Shown: positions 34,429 through 43,511, counted from the first letter of the stretch. The stretch: DNA of 64,000 nucleotides from Polaribacter atrinae (GCF_038023995.1 NZ_CP150660.1:1920501-1984500); one strand, 5' to 3'. The notes: generated from the sequence alone by a model not told the origin. Program-made: numbers and translations.

Positions 34429-35886
34429 TTAACTTTTTGGCAATATAACAGTAAAAACAGTTCCAAGTCCTTCTGTAGAAGTAAAAGAAATAGATCCTTT
34501 ATAAGCTTCTATAATATTTCTTATCATTCCTAAACCTAATCCCATTCCACTTGTTTTTGTAGTAAATTTAGGTTCAAAGATTAAATCTTTTAAATCTTCA
34601 GAAATACCTTTACCGTTATCAGAAACTGTAATTTTTATATTTAGATCTTCAGAAAAAACTTTTACCTCAATTAAAGGGTTTTCTTCTACATTTACTGCCT
34701 GAATTGCATTTTTAACTAAATTAGTAATCACTCTAATCAATTGAGTTTTGTCTAAATTAGCATATAATTCTTTCTCCTGAGGATAATATTTGATGTATTC
34801 TTCTGTAAAAATATCTAATGCAAACTTTACGACACTTATCAACTCAACTTGTTCTTTCTTTTGAGTAGGCATTTTGGCAAAATCAGAAAAAGCAGAAGCA
34901 ATAGAACTCATTACATCTATCTGCTGAATTAAAGTTTGACAAAATTCTTTTAATTTATCTTTTGCCTTTTCATCTAAAGGATCAAACCTTCTTTCAAAAC
35001 TCTGCACTGTTAAGCGCATTGGCGTTAACGGATTCTTTATTTCATGCGCTACTTGTTTTGCCATTTCTCTCCATGCTTGCTCTCGCTCACTCTTAGCCAA
35101 CTTAGCAGCACTTTCTCCTAACTCATCAATCATGTGGTTGTATGCTTCAACCAAAATCTCTATTTCTGAGCTCGCTTTATCTAAAACAATTTTTTCATTC
35201 CGTTTATTTAAACGGGTTTGTTGCATTTTATCTGAAATGGTTTTTATAGACCTTGTAATGTAGCTAGATAAAAAATACGCTATTGCAATTGCAATTAAAA
35301 ACATAAGGATATACACAACGCCCAACCTCAACATAAACTCTCTTAATTCATGCTCTATCTCAGAATTATCTTGTGTAAATTGCAACTCTATAATACCTAT
35401 TCTTTTAAATTTAGGATCATGAATAAAGGAAAATGATGATTGATAAACAGTTCCATCATCTACACTTGTTTTTAAAATTTTGTGATTAGAATTTTGAGAC
35501 AATTCTTTCAAAATATCCACCGGAAGTGGATTTTCATCTACCTTTTCAAAAGCACTTGCTGTAGAAGATTTTAGTAAGTTTCCCTGTAAATCGTAAAAAG
35601 ATATATTTAATTTATTAATAGATGATATTTCGAAAATACGTTCTTGAAATATTTTAGCTAAATTCTCTGTATTTACCGGATAGGTCGTTTTATTTTTAAG
35701 TTCTAATTCTATAATTTCTTTTGTGGTAGCTTCTTTACGCTCAAAACGTTGAATATTGTAGTCTTTTGTTTGTTCATCATACTGATAAATAGTAACCACC
35801 AAGATTAATACTGATGCTAATAACACCAATAAAATCATTGATAAAAAGATACGTATTCTTAAAGATATTTTTTTGAAACTCCCCAA
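34429..35886 (-). CDS. NtrY-like sensor histidine kinase
   Basis: Membrane sensor kinase. Two transmembrane helices (about 15-32 and 195-215) enclose a periplasmic sensor region. Then come a HAMP linker (SRSIKTISDKMQQTRLN, preceded by YITR), the phospho-acceptor His in KQVAHEIKNPLTPMRL, an N-box (RVITNLVKNAIQAV) and ATPase motifs DNGKGI and GMGLGLGMI. Length 485. The likely start is a TTG at 35886, 3 nt from the stop of the lipoprotein gene; the next ATG (35838) falls inside the first membrane helix. No response regulator is adjacent, so its partner is elsewhere. Confidence 0.92.
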   Translation of the reverse strand: MGSFKKISLRIRIFLSMILLVLLASVLILVVTIYQYDEQTKDYNIQRFERKEATTKEIIELELKNKTTYPVNTENLAKIFQERIFEISSINKLNISFYDLQGNLLKSSTASAFEKVDENPLPVDILKELSQNSNHKILKTSVDDGTVYQSSFSFIHDPKFKRIGIIELQFTQDNSEIEHELREFMLRLGVVYILMFLIAIAIAYFLSSYITRSIKTISDKMQQTRLNKRNEKIVLDKASSEIEILVEAYNHMIDELGESAAKLAKSEREQAWREMAKQVAHEIKNPLTPMRLTVQSFERRFDPLDEKAKDKLKEFCQTLIQQIDVMSSIASAFSDFAKMPTQKKEQVELISVVKFALDIFTEEYIKYYPQEKELYANLDKTQLIRVITNLVKNAIQAVNVEENPLIEVKVFSEDLNIKITVSDNGKGISEDLKDLIFEPKFTTKTSGMGLGLGMIRNIIEAYKGSISFTSTEGLGTVFTVILPKS

Positions 35887-35888
35887 AT

Positions 35889-36353
35889 CTAGTCTAATTT
35901 AATTCTCTTTGTTTTCATGGTTAACAGGTCGTCAAAGGCTCCGTCTTCATCCCAATCATATTTACTTGTACCTACAAACCCCTCTTTAGTTCTTTTAATT
36001 AGGTAGCTTACTTTCTTATCTCTACCACCATAGTTAAAAGATACTTTTAAAGAATCTCCTACCACATCCCACTCTCCAATAGCTTTAGATATTTGTTCTC
36101 CTTTTGTATTTTTAAACCAAGCAGAAAAAGTACCATCATTATTATATTGAGATTGTGCCACTAACTCTGGATTATCATCAAATTTATCTTCGTAAACCTG
36201 TAAAGAATCTGTTTTATTAACAGTATACATTTCTATTTTTAGATAAGTGGTCTCCCAACTATCTACCATAAATTCTTTTGTAGAAAGTTCTGGTTTACAA
36301 CTCGCAAAAAGCATTCCAAAAAGGAGAATAAAAAAATAAGATTGTGTTTTCAT
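35889..36353 (-). CDS. Lipoprotein of unknown function (lipocalin-like)
   Basis: A 154-residue protein with a lipoprotein signal (FILLFGMLFASCKPE, Cys about 19). The mature part consists of short beta strands (TYLKIEMYTVNKTDSLQVYE, GTFSAWFKNTKGEQISK, GDSLKVSFNYGGRDKKVSYL), like the small lipocalin-type lipoproteins common in Bacteroidota. The stop is next to the kinase start, so the two are co-transcribed and it may act as a co-sensor, which is inference from position. Confidence 0.7.
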   Translation of the reverse strand: MKTQSYFFILLFGMLFASCKPELSTKEFMVDSWETTYLKIEMYTVNKTDSLQVYEDKFDDNPELVAQSQYNNDGTFSAWFKNTKGEQISKAIGEWDVVGDSLKVSFNYGGRDKKVSYLIKRTKEGFVGTSKYDWDEDGAFDDLLTMKTKRIKLD

Positions 36354-36396
36354 AATAAAAGTGAGATTATAGATATTTAAACATACTAATTTACAA

Positions 36397-37500
36397 CTAA
36401 TTTAGCTCATTTTTAGCCTCATTAAACTCTTCTGGTGTATTTATATTTCTGATAAATTCATCATCAACTTCAACAATTTCTACATCAGAATTAATTAACA
36501 TTTTACGCGGACAAGAATATCCTTGCGCTAAATATTGTAATAAAATAGCATATGCTTTTGGTTCGTAAATGGTAATTAAAGGTTCTGGAAAATCTTTATC
36601 TTTTCCTTTAATAGTTGTGGCCGCTTTACTAGGGTTTCTATGCTTTAACAACAATTGAACAATAACATCATTTACAAAAGGAACATCTGTTGCCAAAACA
36701 AACCAAGCTGCATTTGGGTCTTTCTGAAATGCAGAACAAATACCTCCAAACGGACCTAAGTTTAAAAACTTATCAGAAATCTCATCTTCTTTTGGTGATG
36801 AATTCTGAACAGAATAAAACGTTTCTAAATTGTTATTTTCTAACAATTCTTTAGCAACTTCTTTTTGAGGTTTTCCAAAATAATCTAGTTCAGATTTATC
36901 TTGTCCCATTCTTGTGCTTTTTCCTCCAACTAAAACCAACCCTTTTACGGGTGCAATTTTTTCTTGAATCAGATTATGAATGTGCTTTGCAATTTTATCA
37001 ACCTCATCAATTGTATAACACGTTATATTTTTTATCTGCGGATATTTTTCTTCCAAAAAAGAAAAATATGCTGTGTCTTTTTTCAATTTCACAACAAACT
37101 GAATACGATCTAACTGTTCTAATCTTTTTAAAACCGAAGCTTCTTTTGCTTCATCTAAAACCAAAATTTGTTTTGCTCCTTGATAATGGTTTCCATTGAT
37201 AAAAACATAATCGTACTGTGCAAATTGCAAGCGTTGTTCAAACTTATTTACATTTCCAGAAGTGGTAATCTGTAAATTTCCTTGATGATGAAAAGTATAT
37301 TCTGACAACGTATTCTCGGCAACATATTTTGCGTGCGAAGCATCAAAATACGCCAACTTATAGTTGGATAATTTCTTAGAAACACTATGAACTAAATCTG
37401 AAATAATCCCACAATTTGTACCTAGAATAGAAATTTCATTTGGCGCAAAATTATCATTATCTCTTCTTTCTAAATTTGTATGTTTTTTGTGTTTTTTCAT
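36397..37500 (-). CDS. mobA: Molybdenum cofactor guanylyltransferase with N-terminal MobB-like region
   Basis: The C-terminal half is MobA: nucleotide-binding signature LVLVGGKSTRMGQDKSELDY, then LGPFGGICSAF and FVLATDVPFV. It transfers GMP to molybdopterin. The N-terminal 180 residues start like MobB (NEISILGTNCGIISDLVHSV) and contain YDYVFINGNHYQGAKQIL, but the Walker A motif GxGKT is missing, so this half is probably not a GTPase. The ATG at 37500 was preferred; the open frame continues to 37536 only through a repeat element. It precedes moaC in the same direction as the rest of the molybdenum cofactor genes. Confidence 0.85.
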   Translation of the reverse strand: MKKHKKHTNLERRDNDNFAPNEISILGTNCGIISDLVHSVSKKLSNYKLAYFDASHAKYVAENTLSEYTFHHQGNLQITTSGNVNKFEQRLQFAQYDYVFINGNHYQGAKQILVLDEAKEASVLKRLEQLDRIQFVVKLKKDTAYFSFLEEKYPQIKNITCYTIDEVDKIAKHIHNLIQEKIAPVKGLVLVGGKSTRMGQDKSELDYFGKPQKEVAKELLENNNLETFYSVQNSSPKEDEISDKFLNLGPFGGICSAFQKDPNAAWFVLATDVPFVNDVIVQLLLKHRNPSKAATTIKGKDKDFPEPLITIYEPKAYAILLQYLAQGYSCPRKMLINSDVEIVEVDDEFIRNINTPEEFNEAKNELN

Positions 37501-37510
37501 TTTATTCATT

Positions 37511-37582
37511 TTGTCATTGCGAACAAAGTGAAGCAATCTTTTATTAACAGATTACTTCGTCCTTCCTCCTCGTAATGACAAT
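37511..37582. repeat. REP-like palindrome between moaC and mobA
   Basis: TTGTCATTGCGAAC, then GTGAAGCAATCT on the left, and AGATTACTTCGT then CGTAATGACAATT on the right form an imperfect inverted repeat of about 70 nt. It resembles the GTCATTGCGA...AAGCAATCT palindromes dispersed in many bacterial genomes. Confidence 0.65.
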
Positions 37583-38055
37583 TAATTATTTATATCAGAT
37601 TTCCCTCCAGTTTTCTTTAACAGCTTTACTTCCTTAATCACCATTTCTTGACTAATGCTTTTACACATATCATAAATAGTTAAACACGTAATATTTACAC
37701 CTGTTAAAGCTTCCATTTCAACTCCGGTTTTCCCTGTAATCGTAACTTCACAAAAGACTTCTATATTTTCTGTATCTATAATATTGATATCAATATCTAC
37801 CCCATTAATTAATAACGGATGACACATTGGTATTAATTCTGATGTTTTTTTAACTCCTTGTATCCCTGCAATAATTGCCGTCTGAAAAACAGGTCCTTTT
37901 TTGGTAATTAACTCATCATTTGTAAAATGAGCTATTACTTCTTTTCCTAAAAACATGGTTGCTTTTGCAATGGCAGTTCTTTTGGTAATTTTCTTATCAG
38001 AAACATTTACCATCTTAGGATTTCCTTTTTTATTTAAATGTGTAAAATTGCTCAC
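37582..38055 (-). CDS. moaC: Cyclic pyranopterin monophosphate synthase
   Basis: Second step of molybdopterin synthesis: converts the MoaA product to cyclic pyranopterin monophosphate. Hallmarks are KMVNVSDKKITKRTAIA, IPMCHPLLINGVDI (conserved MCHPL) and GKTGVEMEALTGVNITCLTI, followed by DMCK with the catalytic Asp and Lys (MCKSI). Length 157 is usual. The start is a GTG at 38055, which gives the family's N-terminus (SNFTHLNKKG); the next ATG would remove it. It is flanked by mobA and the frameshifted four-helix-bundle gene. Confidence 0.95.
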   Translation of the reverse strand: MSNFTHLNKKGNPKMVNVSDKKITKRTAIAKATMFLGKEVIAHFTNDELITKKGPVFQTAIIAGIQGVKKTSELIPMCHPLLINGVDIDINIIDTENIEVFCEVTITGKTGVEMEALTGVNITCLTIYDMCKSISQEMVIKEVKLLKKTGGKSDINN

Positions 38056-38081
38056 AATTTTTAGTTTTAAATGTTGAATGA

Positions 38082-38437
38082 TTAGCTTTTAGTTAGATTC
38101 TGTTGAGATGTTTTAACAATTGATGTTAATATTCGTATCAATTCATCAATATTTAAAATTAATGAATCAACACCAATACTCGTTATCTCACTTTCTTTTA
38201 ATAATCGCAACCAATATTTAGTTTCCCTCGCTTCTTTTGATGAAATAGACATTTTTGCAGTAAAGTCTCTCTTACTTTGCCCTGCTAAAGCTTCTTCTAT
38301 ATTTGCACCAATTGATGTTCCACTTCTCAAAATTTGATTTGAAATTACAAATTCTCTTTCTTGTTGTAATTTTTTATATAAAGAAATTATTTTTAATGAA
38401 AATTCAAAGCTTTTTTTTTAACGATACTTTCTTTCAT
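38082..38437 (-). pseudogene. Four-helix-bundle (S23/IVS) protein gene with frameshift in an A9 run
   Basis: The in-frame part, residues 1-82 from 38330, reads RSGTSIGANIEEALAGQ and SKEARETKYWLRLLKE, which is the conserved core of the 23S-intervening-sequence four-helix-bundle family. The missing first helix is found just upstream: MKESIVKKK from the ATG at 38437, then, after a one-base shift at the A9 run (T9 at 38411-38419 on the plus strand), SFEFSLKIISLYKKLQQERE and FVISNQILRSG. The joined protein would have about 118 residues, the family's full length. Either a true mutation, a homopolymer sequencing error, or slippage-restored expression. Confidence 0.75.
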
Positions 38438-38485
38438 AACTATATTTTAAACTTAACACTCAAAACTAAACATTTAAAATTATAA

Positions 38486-39673
38486 TTAGCGATAGCGAAT
38501 TACTTTATAAACTTCTCCTTTTTTAAATTCAACTTTATCATTTGGTAACTGAATAAAAGCATCTGTTTTTACCAAGCTTGCTAAATCTCCAGAACCGTTT
38601 CCTGTAATTGGAGTTGCTATTAAATCTCCCAAAACTGAATTTAATTTTACTTGTAAAAAGTATGTTAAATTAGGTTTAAAAATAACATCGTCGGATAAAA
38701 TTGCTGTTTCTTGTTCAACTTCTAAACCTACTGATTTATAATACCAAGGATAAAAATATGCCAAACAGTTTACAAAAGTAGAAATCGGGTTTCCAGGAAA
38801 ACCAAAGACATTACATTCATCTGTTTTTCCATAAAAGAAAGGTTTCCCTGGTCGTTGTGTAATTTTATGAAACAGTTTCTCTACTCCTAATTCATCAAAA
38901 ACTTCTGGTAAAAAATCATACTTCCCTTTACTTACCGCCCCACTAAAAAGCAATACATCATATTCTTGTAAATAGTTTTCGATTTTCGATTTTAAAACAG
39001 GTTTATCATCTGTAATATGTGCCGTTTCAGAAGGGATATTCAGTCTCTCTAACAAAGACACTAAAGTAAACACGTTACTTCTTCTAATCTGATGTGCTTG
39101 CGGAATTTCATCTACGCCAACCAATTCATCACCCGTAGAAACAATCATTACTTTTGGTTGTTTTGCAACTTTTACAAAAGATTTACCAACAGTTGCTAGC
39201 ACGCCTATTTCTGCTGCATATATCTTGGTGTTTTCTTCAATTAATAAATCGCCAACTTTACCATCTTTCCCTTTTGCATGCACATTCTGAGCATCATTTA
39301 TTACATCAACACTAATCGTTGCAATTCCATTTTTTATGGTAACATCTTCATACCTAATAACAATATTGGCATTGTTTGGTAAAACTGCCCCTGTCATTAC
39401 TTCTATACAAGTCTCTGAATTATTTAACGAAATTTGCTCGCTTCCTGCAGCTTGAATCCCCTCAATTTTAAAAGCCCGTTGTCCATTTTTAAATGAAGTA
39501 TAATCAATAGTGATTCCATCCATAGAAACTCTATTAAATGGCGGAAAATCTCTATCGGCAAGAATTTTTTCTTTTAGAATTCTACCTACAGATTTTATAA
39601 ACGGAACCTCTTCAATTCCAAAATCTCGACTTGAATTTAAAACAGTTTCTAAAGCTTTTTCTACTGAAATCAT
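38486..39673 (-). CDS. moeA: Molybdopterin molybdenumtransferase
   Basis: Inserts molybdate into adenylylated molybdopterin. Typical MoeA segments are present: PPFNRVSMDGITIDY, CIEVMTGAVLPNNANIVIRY, VMIVSTGDELV, IRRSNVFTLVSLL, VLLFSGAVSKGKYDFLPEV and the terminal VFGFPGNPIS. Length 395 is normal. It is in a run with moaA and moaC. An 89-nt spacer to moaA carries a palindromic repeat. Confidence 0.95.
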   Translation of the reverse strand: MISVEKALETVLNSSRDFGIEEVPFIKSVGRILKEKILADRDFPPFNRVSMDGITIDYTSFKNGQRAFKIEGIQAAGSEQISLNNSETCIEVMTGAVLPNNANIVIRYEDVTIKNGIATISVDVINDAQNVHAKGKDGKVGDLLIEENTKIYAAEIGVLATVGKSFVKVAKQPKVMIVSTGDELVGVDEIPQAHQIRRSNVFTLVSLLERLNIPSETAHITDDKPVLKSKIENYLQEYDVLLFSGAVSKGKYDFLPEVFDELGVEKLFHKITQRPGKPFFYGKTDECNVFGFPGNPISTFVNCLAYFYPWYYKSVGLEVEQETAILSDDVIFKPNLTYFLQVKLNSVLGDLIATPITGNGSGDLASLVKTDAFIQLPNDKVEFKKGEVYKVIRYR

Positions 39674-39684
39674 TTGTATAAAAT

Positions 39685-39750
39685 GTGTAATTGTTTATTT
39701 GTGTAATCGTGTAATTATTCAAGCGTTTTCCACAATTAAACAATTACAAG
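39685..39750. repeat. Inverted repeat with GTGTAAT words between moeA and moaA
   Basis: Perfect arms GTAATTGTTTA (39687-39697) and TAAACAATTAC (39737-39747). The word GTGTAAT occurs three times within the left 35 nt. It has no clear T run, so the role is unclear. Confidence 0.5.
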
Positions 39751-39762
39751 ATTATACTTTTA

Positions 39763-40755
39763 CTATCCTCCAATTGTACTCATACTTTCAGAAGCGCCAC
39801 CATCTTTTCTATTTGCTTCTGCTATAAAACCATTTTCTGGCTTCTGTTTTACCAAACCTAAAAAAAGTTCTTTTAAATCGTCATTAGATGCGCCCTCTCT
39901 TATAAAATCTCTCAAATTAAAAACACCGGCATCAAACAAACAATTTTTAAAAGTTCCGGTAGATGTTATTCTAATTCTATTACAATCATTGCAAATAGTT
40001 CTTGTAAAAGCAGGTATAATTCCAAAAGTACCAACATGATTATCTATTTGGTAATTTCTAGAAGTTGATGATTTTTCAGACTGAATTTCATTTACATTAA
40101 ACGCCGTTTTTACCTCATTTAAAATCTTATTAAAAGTCCAGTTTTCTTTCATTTCTCGTTGCCCTTTTCCATTAAAAGGCATTTCTTCAATAAAACGAAC
40201 AGCAACATTTTTATCCTTTGTTAATCTTACAAAGTCTACAATTTCATCGGTATTAAAACCTGATTGCACTACTACATTTAACTTTAAATCTAAACTACTT
40301 TTCTCTAGTAATTCAAAGGTTTTATAAACTTCAGGAAAAACATCTCTTCTTGTAATTTTCGCAAACTTTTCTCGATCTAAACTATCAATACTTAAATTGA
40401 TTTTTTTTACTTTTTCTAATTGTTCAATCTTAGAAATATGATGAGAAATTAACGCACCATTTGTAGTAATATTAATTTCATCTAATAAATCATTAAAAGA
40501 CAACATCTCTAAAAACCCAACAAAATCTTTACGTACAAAAGGTTCTCCACCTGTTAAACGCACTTTATCAACACCCAATTCTGTTAACACTCTAATTAAG
40601 CGATACATTTCTTTAAAGGTTAATAACTCTTGTCTTGGTACAATATCTATTCCGTGAGCAGGCATACAATATTGGCATCGCAAGTTACAGCGATCTGTAA
40701 CTGCTAATCGAACATATTCCATTTGACGACCAAAATTGTCTAGTAACTTGCTCAT
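39763..40755 (-). CDS. moaA: GTP 3',8-cyclase
   Basis: Radical SAM enzyme for the first step of molybdopterin synthesis. The N-terminal 4Fe-4S motif is CNLRCQYCMP, the second cluster motif is CNDCNRIRITSTGTFKNC, and the protein ends in the conserved double glycine (MSTIGG) needed for activity. SAM and GTP-binding blocks KVRLTGGEPFVRKDF and INITTNGALI are present. Length 330 is usual. Its stop-to-start relation with the yeeE-type gene (adjacent at 40755/40756) indicates an operon. Confidence 0.96.
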   Translation of the reverse strand: MSKLLDNFGRQMEYVRLAVTDRCNLRCQYCMPAHGIDIVPRQELLTFKEMYRLIRVLTELGVDKVRLTGGEPFVRKDFVGFLEMLSFNDLLDEINITTNGALISHHISKIEQLEKVKKINLSIDSLDREKFAKITRRDVFPEVYKTFELLEKSSLDLKLNVVVQSGFNTDEIVDFVRLTKDKNVAVRFIEEMPFNGKGQREMKENWTFNKILNEVKTAFNVNEIQSEKSSTSRNYQIDNHVGTFGIIPAFTRTICNDCNRIRITSTGTFKNCLFDAGVFNLRDFIREGASNDDLKELFLGLVKQKPENGFIAEANRKDGGASESMSTIGG

Positions 40756-41169
40756 TTAGTTGGGTAGTTTTTTACTTAAAAGTCCATAAATAAACGCACC
40801 TAAAAGTGCACCTACTAATAAAATTAAAGCCGGAATTAATTTAAAGCCAAGAATTACAAAAATAGGTGCAGCACAAGCTCCAGATATCCCCCAACCTAAG
40901 CCAAAAAATGTTCCTCCTAAAATAGTGCTAACAAAACCTTTTTTCTTTGGTTTTGGAACGATTTTATTTCCGTTAATATCTTTTATTTTGCCACTTTTAA
41001 ACAACTGCATAAAAACCATTGAAATTACAACGGCTCCTCCGATAATTCCAAACATATGAAAAGATTGAAACTTAAACATTTCGTAAAATCGATACCAAGA
41101 AATGGCTTCACTTTTACTCAATACAATGGCAAAAAAGATTCCTAATAGTAAGAATTTGATGTTTTTCAT
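40756..41169 (-). CDS. YeeE/YedE-family sulfur-transport protein (small subunit type)
   Basis: A 137-residue membrane protein with about four hydrophobic helices. The signature glycine/cysteine loop is GTFFGLGWGISGACAAPIFV. It corresponds to the DUF6691-type half of split YeeE/YedE transporters, whose members move sulfur species such as thiosulfate. It follows the paired gene at 41261 (91 nt) and is joined to moaA with no gap. A sulfur supply for molybdopterin's dithiolene is an attractive but unproved link. Confidence 0.85.
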   Translation of the reverse strand: MKNIKFLLLGIFFAIVLSKSEAISWYRFYEMFKFQSFHMFGIIGGAVVISMVFMQLFKSGKIKDINGNKIVPKPKKKGFVSTILGGTFFGLGWGISGACAAPIFVILGFKLIPALILLVGALLGAFIYGLLSKKLPN

Positions 41170-41179
41170 TTTGAATATA

Positions 41180-41225
41180 TTTTAAATTTTCAATTAACTT
41201 CTCTACTGCGCTCGAAGAGAAAAAT
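41180..41225. repeat. Degenerate REP-like palindrome between the two yeeE-type genes
   Basis: TTTTCAATTAACTTCTCT faces AGAGAAAAATTGAA around ACTGCGCTCGA. The CTGCGCTCGA core resembles the GACTGCGCTCGA repeats common in Flavobacteriaceae. A related decayed copy may lie at 41831-41881. Confidence 0.45.
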
Positions 41226-41260
41226 TGAACATAATTATTTTTTTTAATGCCAATTATAGG

Positions 41261-41830
41261 CTAAAATAACATTGGAATTATAAACCAGGTAGCAATCATT
41301 CCACCAATAAAAAAACCAATTACTGCTAACAAAGACGGTAATTCTAAATTACTTAAACCTGTAATTGCATGACCAGAAGTACAACCACCTGCATAACGCG
41401 TTCCAAAACCAACAAAGATTCCTGATACCAAAAGAATTAAAAATCCTTTGATTGACAAGAATGATTCTGCTCCAAAAATTTCGTCAGGAAAATATTGATT
41501 CCCAACATTCGAAAACCCTAATTCTGTAAGTTCTTTAACCGTTGTAGGATTCAAATCTACTGTTTGATTCGGAATTAAATACTTAGCAGAAATAACACCT
41601 CCAATAATTAACCCAACCACAAACATTAATGCAAAATCTCGGTCCTTCCAATCTTTCTTAAAATAGTCTGAAACTTTACCGGCTCCAGCCATTGTACAAA
41701 GCGTTTCAAAATTTGTAGAAGCACCAAAATTTCTACCAAAATAGAAATACAATAAAAGCGAAATTGCTATTAACGGTCCTCCAACATACCAAGCCCAAGG
41801 TTGTAATATAAAATCCATAATTTCTTTCAT
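41261..41830 (-). CDS. YeeE/YedE-family sulfur-transport protein
   Basis: A 189-residue membrane protein with about five hydrophobic helices. The family motif GFGTRYAGGCTSGHAITGLS contains the conserved Cys in GGCTSGH, and a second conserved segment includes TLCTMAGAGKVSDYF. It pairs with the smaller gene downstream as the two halves of one transporter. Family members carry thiosulfate or related sulfur compounds across the inner membrane. Confidence 0.88.
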   Translation of the reverse strand: MKEIMDFILQPWAWYVGGPLIAISLLLYFYFGRNFGASTNFETLCTMAGAGKVSDYFKKDWKDRDFALMFVVGLIIGGVISAKYLIPNQTVDLNPTTVKELTELGFSNVGNQYFPDEIFGAESFLSIKGFLILLVSGIFVGFGTRYAGGCTSGHAITGLSNLELPSLLAVIGFFIGGMIATWFIIPMLF

Positions 41831-41883
41831 TTTTTCTCGATACGATTCTGATAAAAATCAAAATCAATCGAACTGATATTCAT

Positions 41884-43116
41884 TTAAAGTGTATCCTCTA
41901 AATAATTCATAATTAATTTTGTAGCCTTAAGGTTATCTGCAATATATCTTTTATTGATAACTCCCGTTAACTTTCTAAAATTCTCATCTTCTTTTAGGTT
42001 GATGAAATTCGTTGTAAATTCTTCTTGGTTTTTAATAGAAATGCAACCTCCTATTTTAACCAAATCTACGGCTTCTTTAAATTTGTCGTATTTATCTCCA
42101 ATCACTACAGGAATTCCGAAAGTTGCGGGTTCTAAAATATTATGTAAACCTGTTTTTAAACCTCCACCAACATACGCAAGATCTGCAGCTGCATATATTT
42201 TGGTTAAAATTCCAATTGTATCAATAATAAAAACGCTGTACTCTGATAAATTTTTATCAGCTTTAGCTGAATATAAAACAGTTTTTTTGTTGATAGATTT
42301 CTGCAGTTCTAAAATTGCTTCTTGTTTAATATTGTGAGGCGCAATAATAAACTTCTCATCTTCGGATGCATTATTATTGATGTAATTTACCAACAACGCT
42401 TCATCTTCTTGCCACGTACTGCCTGCCACAACAGTATATTTACCGTCTTTAAACTGGTTGATAAAATCTAGAGAGTTATCTTGTTCTAAAATCTTAGAAA
42501 CTCTATCAAAACGAGTATCACCAGCAACAGTTACATTATTAAAATTAATTGAGCTTAGTAATTTTTTGGAGTTTTCATCCTGCACAAAAAAGTGATGGAA
42601 AGCTTTTAATGAATCTCTCATAAAACCACCATAACTTTTAAAGAAGAGTTGTTTTTCTCTTAAAATACCTGAAACTAAAATGGTAGGAATTTCTTTTCGT
42701 TTTAATTCGTTTAAAAGATTTGGCCAAAATTCATACTTTATAAAAACTGCCAATTTAGGATTTACAGTTTCAATAAACTTTTTGGCATTCGATTTTGAAT
42801 CTAAAGGCAAATAACAAACCACATCTGCTAAGTTGTAATTCTTTCTAATTTCATAACCAGATGGAGAAAAGAAAGTAACTAAAATTTTATAGGTAGGATA
42901 ATTAGCCTTTATTTCTTCTATAATAGGTCTTGCTTGCTCAAACTCCCCTAAAGAAGCTGCATGAAACCAAATAGTTTCAGAATTCTTTAATGCAGCTATT
43001 TTAGAAAAAGTTTCTTTTCTGCCAGCTACAAAAAGCTTTATTTTCTTACTGAACATTGCCACCAACGGCAATAAAACAGAGGCTTTAAAAACGAGTATAT
43101 TGTATAAAAATTTCAT
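41884..43116 (-). CDS. waaA: 3-deoxy-D-manno-octulosonic acid (Kdo) transferase
   Basis: Transfers Kdo to lipid A at the inner membrane, in lipopolysaccharide core assembly. N-terminal membrane contact helix (LYNILVFKASVLLPLVAMF), then the KdtA hallmarks TIWFHAASLGEFEQARPIIE, ILVTFFSPSGYEIRKNY, VFIKYEFWPNLLNEL and the C-terminal LAYVGGGLKTGLHNILEPAT with a nucleotide-sugar binding fold. The 410 residues are full length. A 94-nt spacer with the rpmA terminator separates it from the ribosomal genes. Confidence 0.95.
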   Translation of the reverse strand: MKFLYNILVFKASVLLPLVAMFSKKIKLFVAGRKETFSKIAALKNSETIWFHAASLGEFEQARPIIEEIKANYPTYKILVTFFSPSGYEIRKNYNLADVVCYLPLDSKSNAKKFIETVNPKLAVFIKYEFWPNLLNELKRKEIPTILVSGILREKQLFFKSYGGFMRDSLKAFHHFFVQDENSKKLLSSINFNNVTVAGDTRFDRVSKILEQDNSLDFINQFKDGKYTVVAGSTWQEDEALLVNYINNNASEDEKFIIAPHNIKQEAILELQKSINKKTVLYSAKADKNLSEYSVFIIDTIGILTKIYAAADLAYVGGGLKTGLHNILEPATFGIPVVIGDKYDKFKEAVDLVKIGGCISIKNQEEFTTNFINLKEDENFRKLTGVINKRYIADNLKATKLIMNYLEDTL

Positions 43117-43157
43117 TAATGTAAAAGTACAAATTCAACCTAAATTAGAAGCATAAA

Positions 43158-43189
43158 AAAACGCTCAAACAGAATTGTTTGAGCGTTTT
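43158..43189 (-). terminator. Terminator of the rplU-rpmA operon
   Basis: Perfect stem AAAACGCTCAAAC / GTTTGAGCGTTTT with loop AGAATT, 21 nt after the rpmA stop. Confidence 0.88.
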
Positions 43190-43210
43190 AATTATAATAG
43201 TCTTAATTTC

Positions 43211-43471
43211 TTAAACTTCAAAAGGAGTTATAGAAACATAAGATCTGTTATCTTTTTTCTTACGGAATTCTACAACACCGTCAACCTTTGCATGTAAAGT
43301 ATGATCTTTACCCATGTAAACGTTTTCTCCTGGATTGTGAGTTGTTCCTCTTTGACGAACAATAATGTTCCCTGCAATTGCAGCTTGTCCACCAAATATT
43401 TTTACACCTAGACGTTTCGATTCTGATTCTCTACCATTCTTCGAACTACCTACACCTTTTTTATGTGCCAT
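43211..43471 (-). CDS. rpmA: Large ribosomal subunit protein bL27
   Basis: Ribosomal protein near the peptidyl-transferase centre. The N-terminus [20 protein letters not shown] and the segment [20 protein letters not shown] are diagnostic. Length 86. It begins 41 nt after rplU. Confidence 0.98.
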   Translation of the reverse strand: MAHKKGVGSSKNGRESESKRLGVKIFGGQAAIAGNIIVRQRGTTHNPGENVYMGKDHTLHAKVDGVVEFRKKKDNRSYVSITPFEV

Positions 43472-43511
43472 GTTATTGAGTTTTTATAGGTTAAAGTTAA
43501 ATTATTAGGAA

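Noticed and set aside
37501..37536. Longer N-terminus for mobA (MLHFVRNDKM...)
   Set aside because: These codons are encoded by the REP-like palindrome 37511-37582, so the start at 37500 is more likely.
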